From positions 744,001 through 808,000 of the forward strand of contig JBBELK010000162.1 in the NCBI GenBank assembly GCA_037783545.1: DNA of 64,000 nucleotides, written 5' to 3'. The notes beneath the pieces are model-generated. The model was not told where the DNA came from. It saw only the letters and a list, made by a program, of their open reading frames with translations, and did no database searches. This document shows, one piece after another, positions 20,690-31,980 of the stretch. The position numbers and the translations under genes were made by a program. Numbering within the stretch: the stretch's first letter is position 1; each line of letters opens with the position of its first letter. Origin of the DNA: Henricia sp. BOLD:AAB3569. Its lineage: Eukaryota > Echinodermata > Asteroidea > Spinulosida > Echinasteridae.

Positions 20690-22520
20690 GTTTTTTTACT
20701 AATTATCTTAAACAGCGAGAATCCCCCCGTCCACATTTTTTAAGTTTTTCTGTTTATCATGGAGGTGTATGTGTCTACAACACCATCACAACTTGTTTTT
20801 CACAAAAAATCGACAGGCTTTTGCTTAAAACGTAAAGCAGTTCCGACCCTCTTAACCCGAAATTCTGAAACGCTCAGGTCACTTAGTTTGTTTATCAACA
20901 GGGTTTTGACGTCATCCTGAAAAACATACAAAACGGCCTGCGCAGTATTGAATGGAAAATACACGAAGTGAATGTTTATCATGCCTGTTTTGTCCTTGTA
21001 ATTCAAAATACAAACGTGAAAAACACTGCATGTAATAATTTATGACAACAATCTACTATTACCCGTTTTGTGAAAAAACGGTGAAATTGTGGCTCACAAT
21101 TAAGCTCTTTTGAAGTAAATACTGGTGCATTGCGACGGGTGGTTTTGTCACGGAACGAACGGCATTCACAGCAGTCTGTGTAAAGCATGGAACGGTTCCC
21201 TGCGGGCGTAGTTCCCATGTGTTTGAACATCGGCCGGTACAAGTTAGAATGAGCGACTCATTTTCCTCTCTCTTGGTAATTGAAAAGAAAATCTTTCTGC
21301 TCTTTTTTTTCCATAGTGTCTGGTAAAACATACAACCACGCAGCTACTAGGCTTTTTGGACCAACAAAATTCTTCAAAAAACACCATCTAACAGAGACGG
21401 TTTTCCAAGTTTTTTGCGTGTAAACGTATGGAGCTAACAATCGTGTTGACTTCTCTTTCTCAGGATTGCGTCACGGGGTCACGCATATCATGAATACCTA
21501 ATGAGCGTTTTATAAATCGCGAAAGTCTCATTTTCGAAAAGCGCACTTTTGCTTGCAATTTATCTACTTAAAACCGACAATTAAAAAAAAAAAAAAATCC
21601 ACGTCGGCAAGAGGGATGTTTGGACTATCAAAAAAGCCTAAATGCTGGATTTTCGTCAAGGGGATTCTTCCTCTTTAAACAGCTAGTATCCTCCCTCCCT
21701 CGTCCACATTTTTAAAGCTTTCCTCTTTATCATGGAGGTACATGTATGTGTCTACAATACCATCACAACTTGTTTTCCCACCAAAAATCGACAGCCTTTT
21801 GTAACCGAATTCAGTTCCGACCCTCTTCAAATCACCCGAAATTCTGAAACGCTCGAGGTCACTGGGTTTTGACGTCATCCTGAGAATAACATAAAACGGC
21901 TTGTGCATTATTGAATGGAAAATATACGGAGTGAATGTTCATCATTCCTGTTTTGTCGTTGTAATTCAAAATACAAACGTGAAAAAACGGTGAAATTGTG
22001 GATCACAATGAAGCTCTCTTGAAGTAAATACTGGTGCATTGCGACTGGTGGTTTTGTCACGGAACGAACGGCATTCACAGCAGTGAATTTGGCACAACAC
22101 GGTATGCACATCGGCCGGTACAATTAAGTTAGAACGAGCGACTCATTTTTCTCTCTCGGTAATAAAGAAAATCTTTCTGCTCTTTTTTTCATGGACCACA
22201 CAACTACTGGTCACATCTCTGGCCTTTTGCACAAACGAAATCTTCAAAAAACACCATTGAACAGAGACGGTTTCCGGAGTTTTTTGCGTGTAAACGTATG
22301 GAACTGCCGACCGTGTTTACTCGTGCTTCTCAGGATTGCGTCACAGGGTCATGCGCATATCATTAATACATAATGAGCGTTTCAGAAATTTTGCTTGCGA
22401 TTTATCCACTTAAAACGGACAATTTGAAATAAATAGCGGTATAAGTCGGCTGGAGGGATATGTGGACTATCGAAAAAGATGCGAATGCTGGATTTTTGTC
22501 AAGGGGGATTCTAGCTCTTT
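20690..22520 (+). repeat. Tandem pair of an 850-980 bp repeat
   Basis: The block from CATGGAGGTGTATGTGTCTA (20758) to about 21680 repeats in the same direction at about 21690-22520, sharing GGTGGTTTTGTCACGGAACG and CGGCATTCACAGCAGT. Its 3' part is related to repeats at 39165-39540 and 43730-44120. It contains no long conserved frame. Confidence 0.7.
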
Positions 22521-23196
22521 AATAAGTTCGCTATAACTATGAACAAGGTACAACAAATTAAATCCAGCGGCATGTTTGTGTGATTATAACCAGAAACATG
22601 TATCTGACGTAATTACTGATTTGCCCAATGATCAGCTTCCGTCAACAACAAAAGCCATTCATTGGTTGAATAAGCGATTACGCCAGAAACATGTACATGG
22701 TGGAATTTTCTGTAATTGTTCCGACCATGCTACCATTACAGGATACATTAAGAAGTATTTCTCATTGGTTAGAGATAAATCGTATTGTACTTTATTTTAT
22801 TGATGATTTTTTGTTAAAGTAGTTATGTCCAAAAGACTTGAAGAAAACGGACCACAAACGATCAGCACTATCTTGAAAGTTTGTCTTTTCCCAATAGTGC
22901 CTCCATCGGTGTGGCCAACCCTTAAATAAACGTGTCACATTTCCCTCTTAACAACGCGACCAGGTTCCATCTGCACAAAAACAATTCTGCTATAGACTCA
23001 ACAAAAATCTGCTAAATGACCCGGTATCACATGAATCACAATGTAAAAACAGTCATTATATGGTCAAATATGATTCACACGCACAGACGATCGCAAAGAG
23101 CCGTTGTTTCGTCGGTCTATTGACGCCGTTAATGTTCATACGTGAGTCTTTCCACGGTAAAGGAGACATTTTGGCAACACAGACCATATTTTCCAG

Positions 23197-23955
23197 TCAC
23201 AAACAGATTTCAATTCAGTGGTCAACCTTTGTTCAATCTCACGTGTATTATGCCCCGATACAATAAGAGCAGCATCATCAGCATATATTAAGAGTCTACA
23301 ATTTACAGCGGTCTCCAGGTCGTTGACACAACAGGGGGCCCAAAACAGATTCCTGTGGGACACCACATGTAATAGGTTGTGAACTAGATTCTGTACCAGA
23401 AATGTGAACCGACTGCTATCTTTTGGACAAATATTATACAAACCAAGAAACAGCAGAGCTGTTTGGCCTACATTTAAGTTTACCCACCAAAATGTCACGG
23501 TTCACGGTGTCAAATGCTTTCTCCAAATCTAGTAGAAGCATGCCAGAGTAGTTACCTTTATCCAACTCAGTTCTTACATAGTCACTCAGGAAGGCTAGGC
23601 ACGAATCAGTCGGAAAAGATTTCCGAAAGCCCGACTGGTACTGAAATAACAATTGCTTATCTTGTAGGTATGAAAACAGTTGATCATGGACTACCTTCTC
23701 TAGCACCTTGGACACAACGCTAAGCACTGAAATCGGGCGATAGTTTCCCGGGTCACTTTTGTTCTTCTTTTTGTGAATAGGAACCACTCTGGCATGCTTC
23801 AAGTCGTTTGGGAATTTACCTAGATGTAAAGATAAATTAACAATATGAGTCAATGGAGAGACTATAACATCTGCTGCATCTTGTAAAAATTTAGCCGGAA
23901 TGTGATCCAAACCTGTAGATTTTGTGCAATTATTACTGTACACACTGTACACAAA
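23197..23955 (-). mobile_element. LINE fragment, reverse transcriptase (CR1/L2-like)
   Basis: The minus-strand frames read STGLDHIPAKFLQDAADV, NYRPISVLSVVSKVLEKVVH, QYQSGFRKSFPTDSCL, DLEKAFDTVNRDIL and LLIYADDAALIVSG. These are the classic non-LTR RT blocks, including YADD. The RT is frameshifted and cut off after the catalytic core. It abuts a scrap of the 15228 hairpin family (23145-23196). Clade assignment is from motif style only. Confidence 0.85.
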
Positions 23956-25205
23956 TGCTGGGTAGAATAGAGTTGGAAAATTTCATTTTGACGTTTGTTG
24001 GGTTATATTTCCTCAACATATGCAGAAAATGTTCTGTTGGGTAAAACATCCAGAACACCAACGTTGGTTACATGTGAAGTTCTGTAAATTGGCGAAACGG
24101 CGGCTATTTATTGGGTATTTGTTTACCTCTTGCTGAAAAGGTTGAGCATATTATAGAGACAAACAAAATGTTCTCCATCTGTTAGATATTCTGAAGTCAA
24201 GAGAGGGCGCTTCAAAGTAGACTGTACAAAATTATGGGTAAAACAAAGTTGGAGAATTTCATTTGGACGTTTGTTGGGTCATATTACGTTAACATATGCG
24301 ACCAACGTTGGTAACATTTGAAGTTCTGCATATACGGCCCTTACGATTTTTCTCTCATCCCATGTGACGTTGGTCAAAGGGTGTCCATTTATTCGGCACT
24401 TATTATACCGTGTGCTGAAAGTATTAAAACGCTGAGCAAATTATACACTCATGACATTTATCTCCAGTTATTGGGGAATTTTCAACACAAGACTATCTGT
24501 CCCGGTTGTTCTGTTGGAGCATACGTACTCCTTAAGGGGTAATGTATTAAAAGAAACCTTCCAATTAAAGGCTCTTGCCTGTTTTCTCAAAACATGATGA
24601 GGAAAATGGCATTTGCCAAGTACACTGCTGTTCCACCACGAACAGATTATAGTGTGGAAAAATTGAATAGGTGTTACTACACATAACGAACAGGAAAAAT
24701 ATACAAAAGTGTCCTTTATTACAATGTGAAAACACCAATCATTGCTAGTAGATTCCCAACGTTTAGCTTTTCCTTGTGCCAAATTATTGGGACAAGTTGG
24801 GGAGGGGAGAACACCAGTTGGTGAAAAAGTAACCAACGATTGGCTATGTAAGCTCACCCAAACCTTGGATGATTGAATTGAACCAACAATTTCATGTATT
24901 GGGCTTGCACATTTACCAAAACATTTGGTGATTGGATTTAACCAACAATTGGCCATAAACAATTACCTAAAGCTTGGAGGAATTAATTTTACCAACAACT
25001 GGCTATGCAATCTTACCCAAACGTTGGATAATTAACTTTTAACCAATAATTGGATATGATCATTCACCCAAAGATTGGTTGATTAAGTTTAACCAATAAT
25101 TGTGCATACAGTATCACCAAGGCTTGGGTAAGGTTGTTACCCAACACCAGTTGGGCATTATGCGCCCCAAAGATGGGTATGTTGATATTTGAACCAACGT
25201 TGGGT
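23956..25205. repeat. Insertion splitting the LINE: about 260-bp direct duplication plus ACCAAC/TTGG array
   Basis: Between the LINE's RT and endonuclease lie two related blocks (about 23965-24160 and 24235-24430, sharing GACGTTTGTTGGGT and ACCAACGTTGGT). At 24830-25200 follows a degenerate tandem array with a period of about 50 bp, each unit holding ACCAAYxATTGG and CCCAAAxxTTGG. No recognisable protein. Confidence 0.6.
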
Positions 25206-25815
25206 AAAAAGTTGGGCAATGTCATCTGATCGTAAAACAGAAAACCAGTCAATTTAATTAAGGCGAGCAAGAAATACTTCCCGGGAATAGACCGTATTTT
25301 AATCGTGTTATGTTTGTTAATTGGAGCACGAATAACTTTCCTTGTACAAAAAATGAGGTTATGATCACTAATACAAAATTTAAATACACCGGATTGGGAA
25401 ATATTTGACTTATCGGACACAAGGATTAAATCAATAATTGATCTGTGTTCAATCGTAACACGAGTATAATCGTGGATCAATTGGGCCAGACCAAACACAG
25501 AACAAAAATTGTTCAAAATTCTTGCAAGTCTACTGTCCGATTGTTTAGGAGTCACATTGGTGTTGAAGTCTCCTAGTAGAATAGCCTCCCGTTCCATTAA
25601 GTTGTCATGATGATTGAGACACTGTTCCAAAGCATCGTAAAAGTTAGTTTGTTTCGGAGGGCGATAGCAAATCCCAACAAGGGTTTGCTTTTAGGCAACA
25701 TCAGATCAGCAAAAACAACCTCCAGTTTCTCTTTCTGCAGATCTTGTCGGCGATTATAAGGTATGTTTTTCCGAATATACATGCAGACACCGCCGCTGTT
25801 TTTTTCTTCGGATAT
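25206..25815 (-). mobile_element. LINE fragment, AP endonuclease
   Basis: On the minus strand, MYIRKNIPYNRRQDL, LLGDFNTNVTPKQSDSRL, SIIDLILVSD and CISDHNLI are APE-type endonuclease blocks (GDFN and SDH catalytic motifs). It is the upstream half of the LINE at 23197-23955. The 5' end is truncated near 25815, and the reading frame is broken near 25620. Confidence 0.85.
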
Positions 25816-25959
25816 TATTTATCGCCGCGAAGCCAAGACGCGAAAATCTGAGAGACTCTCTCGTCCGTATCAACACCCAGAAACCCTTCTAATGAAATCT
25901 GTTGGCAGATTTGTGTACAAATTGGAAAATACGGTATTTACATAGTGTTCGTAGGACAT

Positions 25960-26450
25960 TATTTTCCAACAAGAAGAGAAACCAACCACGAATGACAAAA
26001 TCAACTCGCACTTCGCCCTGGTTTCTACGGCTGGAAATAAAACTAACTCTAAAACCACGTGATTTATCGGAACCAGAATCTGGTTAGGATAAATCACGTG
26101 ACCTTCATTTTTTGAAAAATGCTCAAAAACTGCCAAATTTGGTGGTTTCTTTTCAGGTTCTCTTCAGTCTATTTTGGAAGGACTTTCAGAATCATGTATG
26201 GGTCTATTTCGAGCCCAATATATTTCTTGAATTTTGCCGACCTTACTGCATCGACCCGGTGAAAAGGGCGACGCACGACGCCAAAAAAAGGCGACAGAGA
26301 AAGAAAAAAAAGGCGACCCAAAAAAAGAAAGGCGACTCAAAAAAAAAGGCGACGGAGAAAAAAAAAAGGCGACGAAGACAAAACAAAAGGCGACGGAGAA
26401 AAAAACCACGGGCGACGGAAGAATGGCAGATATGGAATTCCATAGTAAAC
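25960..26450. repeat. MITE remnant plus GGCGAC/poly-A minisatellite
   Basis: 26050-26110 has an ATCACGTG...CACGTGAT palindrome with GGAACCAGAATCTGGTT, also seen inside the TTAA MITE at 58590-59179. 26275-26420 is a minisatellite of about 18-20 bp units, AAAAAAGGCGACGGAG. The Lys/Arg-rich frame across it is an artefact of the repeat. Confidence 0.6.
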
Positions 26451-26610
26451 CACATCCATAGGGCTTGTGCATATATAGGGTTAAAAGCGAAGTTATGAAA
26501 GCGGTTCACTGGAAAAACGGCAATTCCTTGACTAAATTTAGTTTTCTCGTTCATGAAAAAGTTTAACTATATTTGGTACACTGCACAGAATGTAGATTTC
26601 TTGGTATTAA

Positions 26611-27114
26611 AGGGCCCCTTATTTAGGAATTTTATTAATGAAATATATGCTTTAAAACCACTCTACTCAGTTAAAGTCATAACAATCCTATTTGGAGCTT
26701 GCTTTGGGGGTTAAAACAAAGGATTTTAGTTTTTATGCTAATGAAAATATGCATATTCATGACCAAGGTCACGATGTCACAAGAGGCAAACACAGGAAAA
26801 TCACATTCAACTGTGCACAAAAGATTCCATGTAAGCCATGGCAAAACTGGGGGGTAGAAACTGCAGCAATTTGCCACAAGTCCAACTTGAAGTCTTATGT
26901 TTTTTCTTAACTTTTCCCTTCTGTCTTCCTTATGTGATGCACTCAAAACAGCGCCCTCTGTCTGTGATTTATTGCAATGAAATCTTCAAAGTTGAAAAAG
27001 GCCACCTTTTATTGATTTTACATCCAAATGAACAATAGTATGTTTTGCTGAACAAGTAATCCGTCATTATGAAGCAAAGCCTAGGCACAAAGTTGTTTAG
27101 CATGTCACAGCCCT
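26611..27114. mobile_element. TTAA-flanked MITE, family 1, copy 1
   Basis: It is bounded by TTAA (26607-26610, 27115-27118), with ends AGGGCCCCTTAT and CACAGCCCT. A second, inverted copy with its own TTAA flanks is at 52435-53005. TTAA duplications are typical of piggyBac-type transposition. No coding sequence. Confidence 0.75.
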
Positions 27115-27746
27115 TTAAGTATCAAAATTTTCTTGTTTTCACTGTAATTTCCTGAGTAATTTAAAATTCTATTGATGCAATAATAAACAATGGAAATATT
27201 GTGTCAGTTTTGTAATTTTCCTCAATCTGTGTGTCATTGTTTTTTTAACAGTTTCTTAATAAAGTGTTGATTCTTAGAAATTCTCGTTTAACAATATTAC
27301 CATTGTATTATACGGGTTCGAAAACCCTTATAGAAGTATATTTCCCACGAAAATTGAGGAATATTTAATTTTGGCGCACTTTGGTTTCACCCTGGCCCAC
27401 TGTGCACTGAAGTGAATGTCCATTATAAACAAGGTTCCATTGTATGCAACCATTTAACAAGGCTTAAATTCCCATTTGCCCACAGACAATTAAACCCTAT
27501 TTCAAAAGCTTACAACGGGACCTTTCTAGGGAAATTTTCACTCCAGTTGGTAACAAATTAAATAAACCACCTAAAATTAACGGGAATGTGGTATGTTAAT
27601 GTTCATAGTGATTGTGCTTTGTCACCTGTTCCAGCAAGACCTTTTAAAGTAATATAAAGTTAGTTGCGCTGCAAATGGTCTGGAAGATGCTCAGGTGTCA
27701 ATCACAATGCAGAACTGTATGCTGCATGGAGAACTGTAAGAAATCC

Positions 27747-27754
27747 TATATAAG
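27747..27754 (+). promoter_or_regulatory. TATA-box candidate upstream of GPCR 1
   Basis: TATATAAG is conserved in both duplication units (also 32259-32266) and is followed by AGTGAATTGGGTACAA in both. It lies about 670 bp upstream of the first ATG, so it would need a long leader or a 5' intron. Confidence 0.3.
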
Positions 27755-28424
27755 AAGCAGTGAATTGGGTACAACGTTCACATTTCGCATGGAAGATTTC
27801 GGAATCCGCAGCTCTGTCTACTCTGTCTACTGTCGTGAAAAGAGACACGGCATGGTTGTAAATGCTCTTGATCTGGCTCAGATAGGTTCAAAGCAGGAGC
27901 GTATATAAAACAAGACTTCTCATCAAAAAATGACCTTCGGAAGAAACTGTTATCTGGCCAATTTTCTAGAAAACATGTCAAGCATAAAATTGGCGTAATG
28001 CGTGCAAAACTGCTAATTTGATGCACGCGGGTATTGATATAGACTTCACCAGGTTGGCAAGCACAATACGGTAAGCCGTTTCACGATCATTCACGTTACA
28101 CGTATGATTGAAATGAGGCGTTTTCTCGTCTAAAAACCATCCAAACTGGATAAAAGCGGACTTAGTATCTTGCAGTACATCAAATCTTTAAGTTTGTCAG
28201 CTGTATATGGATGGACTGATTGTCAAGTCAATCTGTGAGTGACCACCCTGCTGTTAATACAATCTGGAGTACACGTATTGTTTCTTAACTTTTCTGCCAA
28301 CTTCGAGTGAAGCCTCTAGTCGTGTATCGTCGGCCTTTGACGACAGATTGGAACTTGAAGGTGTCGAGATATGAGTAGATATTTATGTACATGCAGAAAT
28401 TGACATACGTTACTACTTTAATCT

Positions 28425-29339
28425 ATGCTGACCACGATCGCTAAAATGGAGAAAACCTCACAGAATGAATTTCAAAACTTCACCACACCTTATTTTGTGG
28501 CCGAGAACAATGAGCTGAGCACAACTAACGTCATCGAATTTTGGGTCCTAGGAGTTATCAGTGCATTCTGTCTTATCAGTAACCTCTTCTCTCTTGTGGT
28601 GTTTTCCCGCATCCATGACATGCATGACGTTACAAAGCTGTTAATGGTTGCTTTGACAATGGCAGATGTTGGAGTTGGCTTCTCAGGAGTACTTGCAAGT
28701 TATCTTAAGCTTTGCAAAATAGTTGGGAAAATCGAATTTGAAGACTTTGTTCTCTTCTTTCAGGTGCTGGGTCTTTACGTCCTGGCAATTATTACGATTG
28801 TCCGTTACGTCGCAGTGTCTCAACCGCTGAGGCTGGAAACTCTGGTCACTAAACGACGAGCTTACATCAGTTTGATGTCTGCTACCGTGCTGAGCAGTTT
28901 TTTGCTCGTTTCTGACATAATAGAAGAATATGGAGGGCCGTTCTTCGAAATTTTACCGGCAATAAACTCATATGCCTTGATTGCAGTCTCAGTCTGCACT
29001 GTGATCATTGTATACGTTCGAGTCCTTCTGATTGCCAGGCATCAGGCTCGTCGTATAGCGGCAGCTGAAGTCAGCTCTAATGATGCACAAGTTCAGCTTC
29101 AACGCTCCAACATCAAGGCTCTGAAAACATTCCTGATCATCGTTGGTACTGTCTGCATTACATGGATTCCCGCTGCTCTGATTCGTTTCATCGACCTAAA
29201 TGGGCATAATTATATCTTTATTATCTTTGAAAGCCTTCGCTACAGTAATTCCTGGTTCAACATTTTCATTTACTCTTGGAGAAATGAATCTTATAGAAAT
29301 GCTTCAAAACGACTTCTCCGTCTGAATACCAGACAGTAG
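28425..29339 (+). CDS. Orphan rhodopsin-class GPCR, copy 1 (intronless)
   Basis: It codes for 304 residues with seven hydrophobic segments. The N-glycosylation sequon NFT is at 18-20. TM1 carries ISNLFSLVVF and TM2 LTMADVGVGF (the conserved Asp). TM3 ends in TIVRYVAVSQPL (DRY variant), and TM6 has CITWIPAALI (CWxP variant). TM7 has NIFIY in place of NPxxY, followed by WRNESYR. There is no Cys at the usual TM3 position, none in loop 2, and no Trp in TM4. It is therefore a diverged class A receptor, and lack of the TM3-loop 2 disulfide recalls the melanocortin/S1P/cannabinoid/adenosine group. The ligand is unknown. The start at 28425 is shared by both copies; Met8 (28446) is an alternative. A near-identical copy lies 4.9 kb downstream. 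Confidence 0.85.
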   Translation: MLTTIAKMEKTSQNEFQNFTTPYFVAENNELSTTNVIEFWVLGVISAFCLISNLFSLVVFSRIHDMHDVTKLLMVALTMADVGVGFSGVLASYLKLCKIVGKIEFEDFVLFFQVLGLYVLAIITIVRYVAVSQPLRLETLVTKRRAYISLMSATVLSSFLLVSDIIEEYGGPFFEILPAINSYALIAVSVCTVIIVYVRVLLIARHQARRIAAAEVSSNDAQVQLQRSNIKALKTFLIIVGTVCITWIPAALIRFIDLNGHNYIFIIFESLRYSNSWFNIFIYSWRNESYRNASKRLLRLNTRQ

Positions 29340-29496
29340 CTTTCCACAAGCTTTCACATTGACATTCAAATTGGACAGTGCATGAGCGTGATCCAACACT
29401 GGATGAAGACTTCAAAATTTCTTAAACTAATCAAAATAATACCTCGATCTGTAAAGAAATGTTCATATTTTACAATCATATTACAAAAATTAACAG

Positions 29497-29502
29497 AATA
29501 AA
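29497..29502 (+). terminator. Polyadenylation signal candidate, GPCR 1
   Basis: AATAAA lies 158 nt after the stop codon and is conserved at 34407-34412 in the second unit. Confidence 0.45.
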
Positions 29503-29730
29503 TTTGACTGGGCACACTGTGCAATCACATTTTCAAAAAATAGTTGAAAATGCATGTACAAAATTTCCTTTTTTGTCAATTTGATTGATTATCTGTCTCG
29601 CGCGCACAAAAACAACCTCCGCATAAAACTGTAAAGCAAATTTCAACATGTGATAAACTGGGTGTGTGTATAACAAACAAGTTCACTTTAGTTTTCATTT
29701 GTTGCTAAGGAAAGGCTTTTGTTTCTTAAT

Positions 29731-29758
29731 TTCCGTCCCTCACGCGTGAGGGACGGAA
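29731..29758. repeat. Perfect 28-bp palindrome downstream of GPCR 1
   Basis: TTCCGTCCCTCACG and its exact complement meet at ACGCGT with no loop. It is preserved without change at 34649-34676 in the second duplication unit. Confidence 0.8.
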
Positions 29759-30267
29759 TTGGATCACGCTCAGCACCTTTTAAACCCCAACCATGCCGCA
29801 ACTATTAAGAAAGTGCACTTAGTAGCCAAATGCCAACGCCTTCAGATGAAGTTTAATGCTGTTAGCTACATGTATATTTAGGCTAGTGAACAAAGAACGA
29901 AACGCCAAATTCCAATTGAGGAGTTTTTAAGCGTTCCGCTTTTAATTTTTGCATGTACATGGCAGTTGTGTACCCTCGAGGGAGCTGAGGTTTAATAAAT
30001 GTTAATATTGAGCTCAATGACTTGTAGTGATGACGCGCCCTGGACACCTGTAGTGGATATGTGCGCTATAATGACTCTAGCATTTTTATTGTAACATACC
30101 TGTACGTTTGGGTGGGCTATGGGTAAAAACCATACACTGCCTGGGTAAAAATAATCCCGTAGCACCCAAACCACACAATTACTCACTGTAGCACCCAAAT
30201 CCGTCATGACTATTACTCACTCTAACACCCAGTCGCGTAGTATAGATGGGGGTGTGGGGTGTGACAC

Positions 30268-30312
30268 CGCCTCTCCCCCCCCCCCCCCCCCCCCCCACCC
30301 CCCCACCCCCAA
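30268..30312. repeat. Poly-C tract
   Basis: A nearly pure C run of about 40 nt, much shorter in the second unit (about 35180-35205). Such tracts vary in length and can be miscalled. The rest of 29760-30780 shows no gene. Confidence 0.8.
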
Positions 30313-30733
30313 AACATTATTTTATTCGGAAAATTGATGGTACAGTCGGCAAATTCATGGTCCTGTCGGCAAAAAAAGAGGAAAAAATATAGCATCATAG
30401 ACCTAAAGGCACGTCTATATCGGCAATGCTGTTACGGCGCTGGTAATATCTATATTATGCTGAGCGACTCCGCGAAGGCCCGGCAGCAGTCGGCAAAATT
30501 TGGTCACCATCCTCTCCCCTCCCCCCTTCCCTCAACTAGCTACGCCCCTGCTAACACCTACCTGCTAAGCCCTGTCTAGGCACTGTAACACCCCAAACCG
30601 CCCTACCTATTAGGCTACCCACGGTAGTACCCAAATCGCCCTATTACAAGTTCGCTTAATCGCGTGTAACTTTCAAAAACGGACCATGATCACGCGTCTA
30701 CAAATAGTCATCGAATTACGAAACCTGGTTATG

Positions 30734-31148
30734 TTACACACGTCTAACTAGGGGCAAAACGTTAGAGACCTGAGTGCAGATGACAATGAAATCCTTAAAT
30801 GTCTGTTGGGGGTAGTTTAACTCGCCTGTTATCGGCATTTGCTGGTGGACAGCCGTACTGCTTGGTCGCAAACTCGCATTGAAAGCATTGATGCTCGAAA
30901 TTGCACAAGAACGGATGGACGAATACCGGGCGCAAGTGCAAGGACGCCAGATCATAGAGGAGAGTTTTCGGGGACAAGACCAATCCGCCATAACTTCTTG
31001 AGGTCCTTCAGGGTGCATTTAGATCGTTCGGGAAAGTGTGCGGCAAAAATGGGAGGCCCGCTTTACACGCGGACAACAAATCGCATGATTTTCTGTCTTC
31101 GTAATAAAACGTTACACGCGTTTATCGTTTGCACGCATGTTATTTTAA
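30734..31148. other. Unassigned conserved segment of the duplication
   Basis: 30870-31000 can be read as a helical peptide (KALMLEIAQERMDEYRAQVQ, then GRQIIEESFRGQDQSAITS), but no ORF with a proper start exists. The second unit (35750-35905) has a 2-bp insertion in the upstream part. It could be a decayed exon or transposon scrap. The family is not recognised. Confidence 0.25.
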
Positions 31149-31276
31149 AGGCACAGGCTCGTCAGCATTGGGCGCGCGCCAAATTCGTGCCACGAAATAC
31201 GCAGCTGCATGCCTTTGCGTATTTTGTGGCACGAATTTGGCGCGCGCGCCTTGCTGACGAGCCTGTGTTTTTAACG
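31149..31276. repeat. Near-perfect hairpin, about 58-bp arms
   Basis: CACAGGCTCGTCAGCATTGG at the left faces CCTTGCTGACGAGCCTGTG at the right, and GCGCGCCAAATTCGTGCCAC faces GTGGCACGAATTTGGCGCGC. It probably extrudes strongly as single-stranded DNA. It also occurs in unit 2. Confidence 0.85.
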
Positions 31277-31296
31277 TGCGATGATCACCTTTCGTA

Positions 31297-31600
31297 ATGG
31301 CCCGGTCACACATAGACGACGCACGGCGGACGCACGGCCCGCGCATTGAAAATTTGCAATTTTTGCCAGTGCGTTGTCGTTCGCTAGGTGTGCGTTATTA
31401 TGCGTTACTCGTTCGTCGAGCGCGTTGGACCAACATTATGCGTTCGACGTCATTCGCTGTGTGCGTCGGGAATTTTTGTGCATGCACAAAAATGTGCGCG
31501 GAGCTCGACGCATGAATGTACACGTCAAAAGGTCGCCAGACACGCGCAGAGCGCGCTAGACCAACGCCAGACATACGCGTTCAAATATAAACTGAAAATG
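31297..31600. other. CpG-rich ACGC-repeat stretch after the duplication breakpoint
   Basis: Starts GGCCCGGTCACACATAGACG and is dense in GACGCACG and GCGTTCG words. It resembles the left half of the motif-array MITEs, but no matching right end is visible. Confidence 0.35.
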
Positions 31601-31689
31601 CTCCTCATAGAAAGTCAACTGTAAAGTAATTATATAGATTTATAAGACCTACATGGAATAGTGAAACCGCTTGATCTATAAATGTTGGT

Positions 31690-31980
31690 TGTTTATATAG
31701 TGTGTTTATGTATGGCACCTCTGTCACAAGCTTCGGCTTTAAGGAATGTGCCTCCATTATAATGGAAATAAATGTAATTGAATTGAAATTGAATTGAATT
31801 CTTTGCCAGATGAGCTGAAAGCCACACGTCATCTTTCTGTCGTTTAAAGACCTTTATTTTTCACCAGGCTTTTCACAACAAGTAGTGACTTTCTTTCTTG
31901 AACTGGCGCCTATGAATGGCCTCCAGATATTGTGCGCTTAATAAGTGCTTTGCTAATAATTATTATTATTATTATGCGAC
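31690..31980. repeat. LINE/SINE 3' end fragments with (ATTGA)n and (ATT)n tails
   Basis: AAGCTTCGGCTTTAAGGAAT, then GGAAATAAATGTAATTGAAT and a TTGAA microsatellite, resemble a retroposon 3' end. An inverted relative lies at 63838-63935. A second tail, AAGTGCTTTGCTAATAATTA, lies at 31940-31975. Confidence 0.5.

Larger units (their letters stand above)
27666..31296 (+). repeat. Segmental duplication, unit 1 (contains GPCR gene 1)
   Basis: From GCTGCAAATGGTCTGGAAGA to GATCACCTTTCGTAA the unit is repeated in the same direction at 32184-36343. The two units carry one GPCR each and the same downstream palindrome, C-rich tract and hairpin. The high identity implies a recent duplication. Confidence 0.85.

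Noticed and set aside
26275-26420. Lys/Arg-rich open frame that looks like a basic nuclear protein
   Set aside because: It is a translation of the GGCGAC/poly-A minisatellite; all frames on that strand give basic low-complexity peptides.
30839-31297. Long open frame across the duplicated segment on the plus strand
   Set aside because: It reads through a palindromic hairpin, and the second unit carries an indel in the same frame; no selection for that frame is visible.
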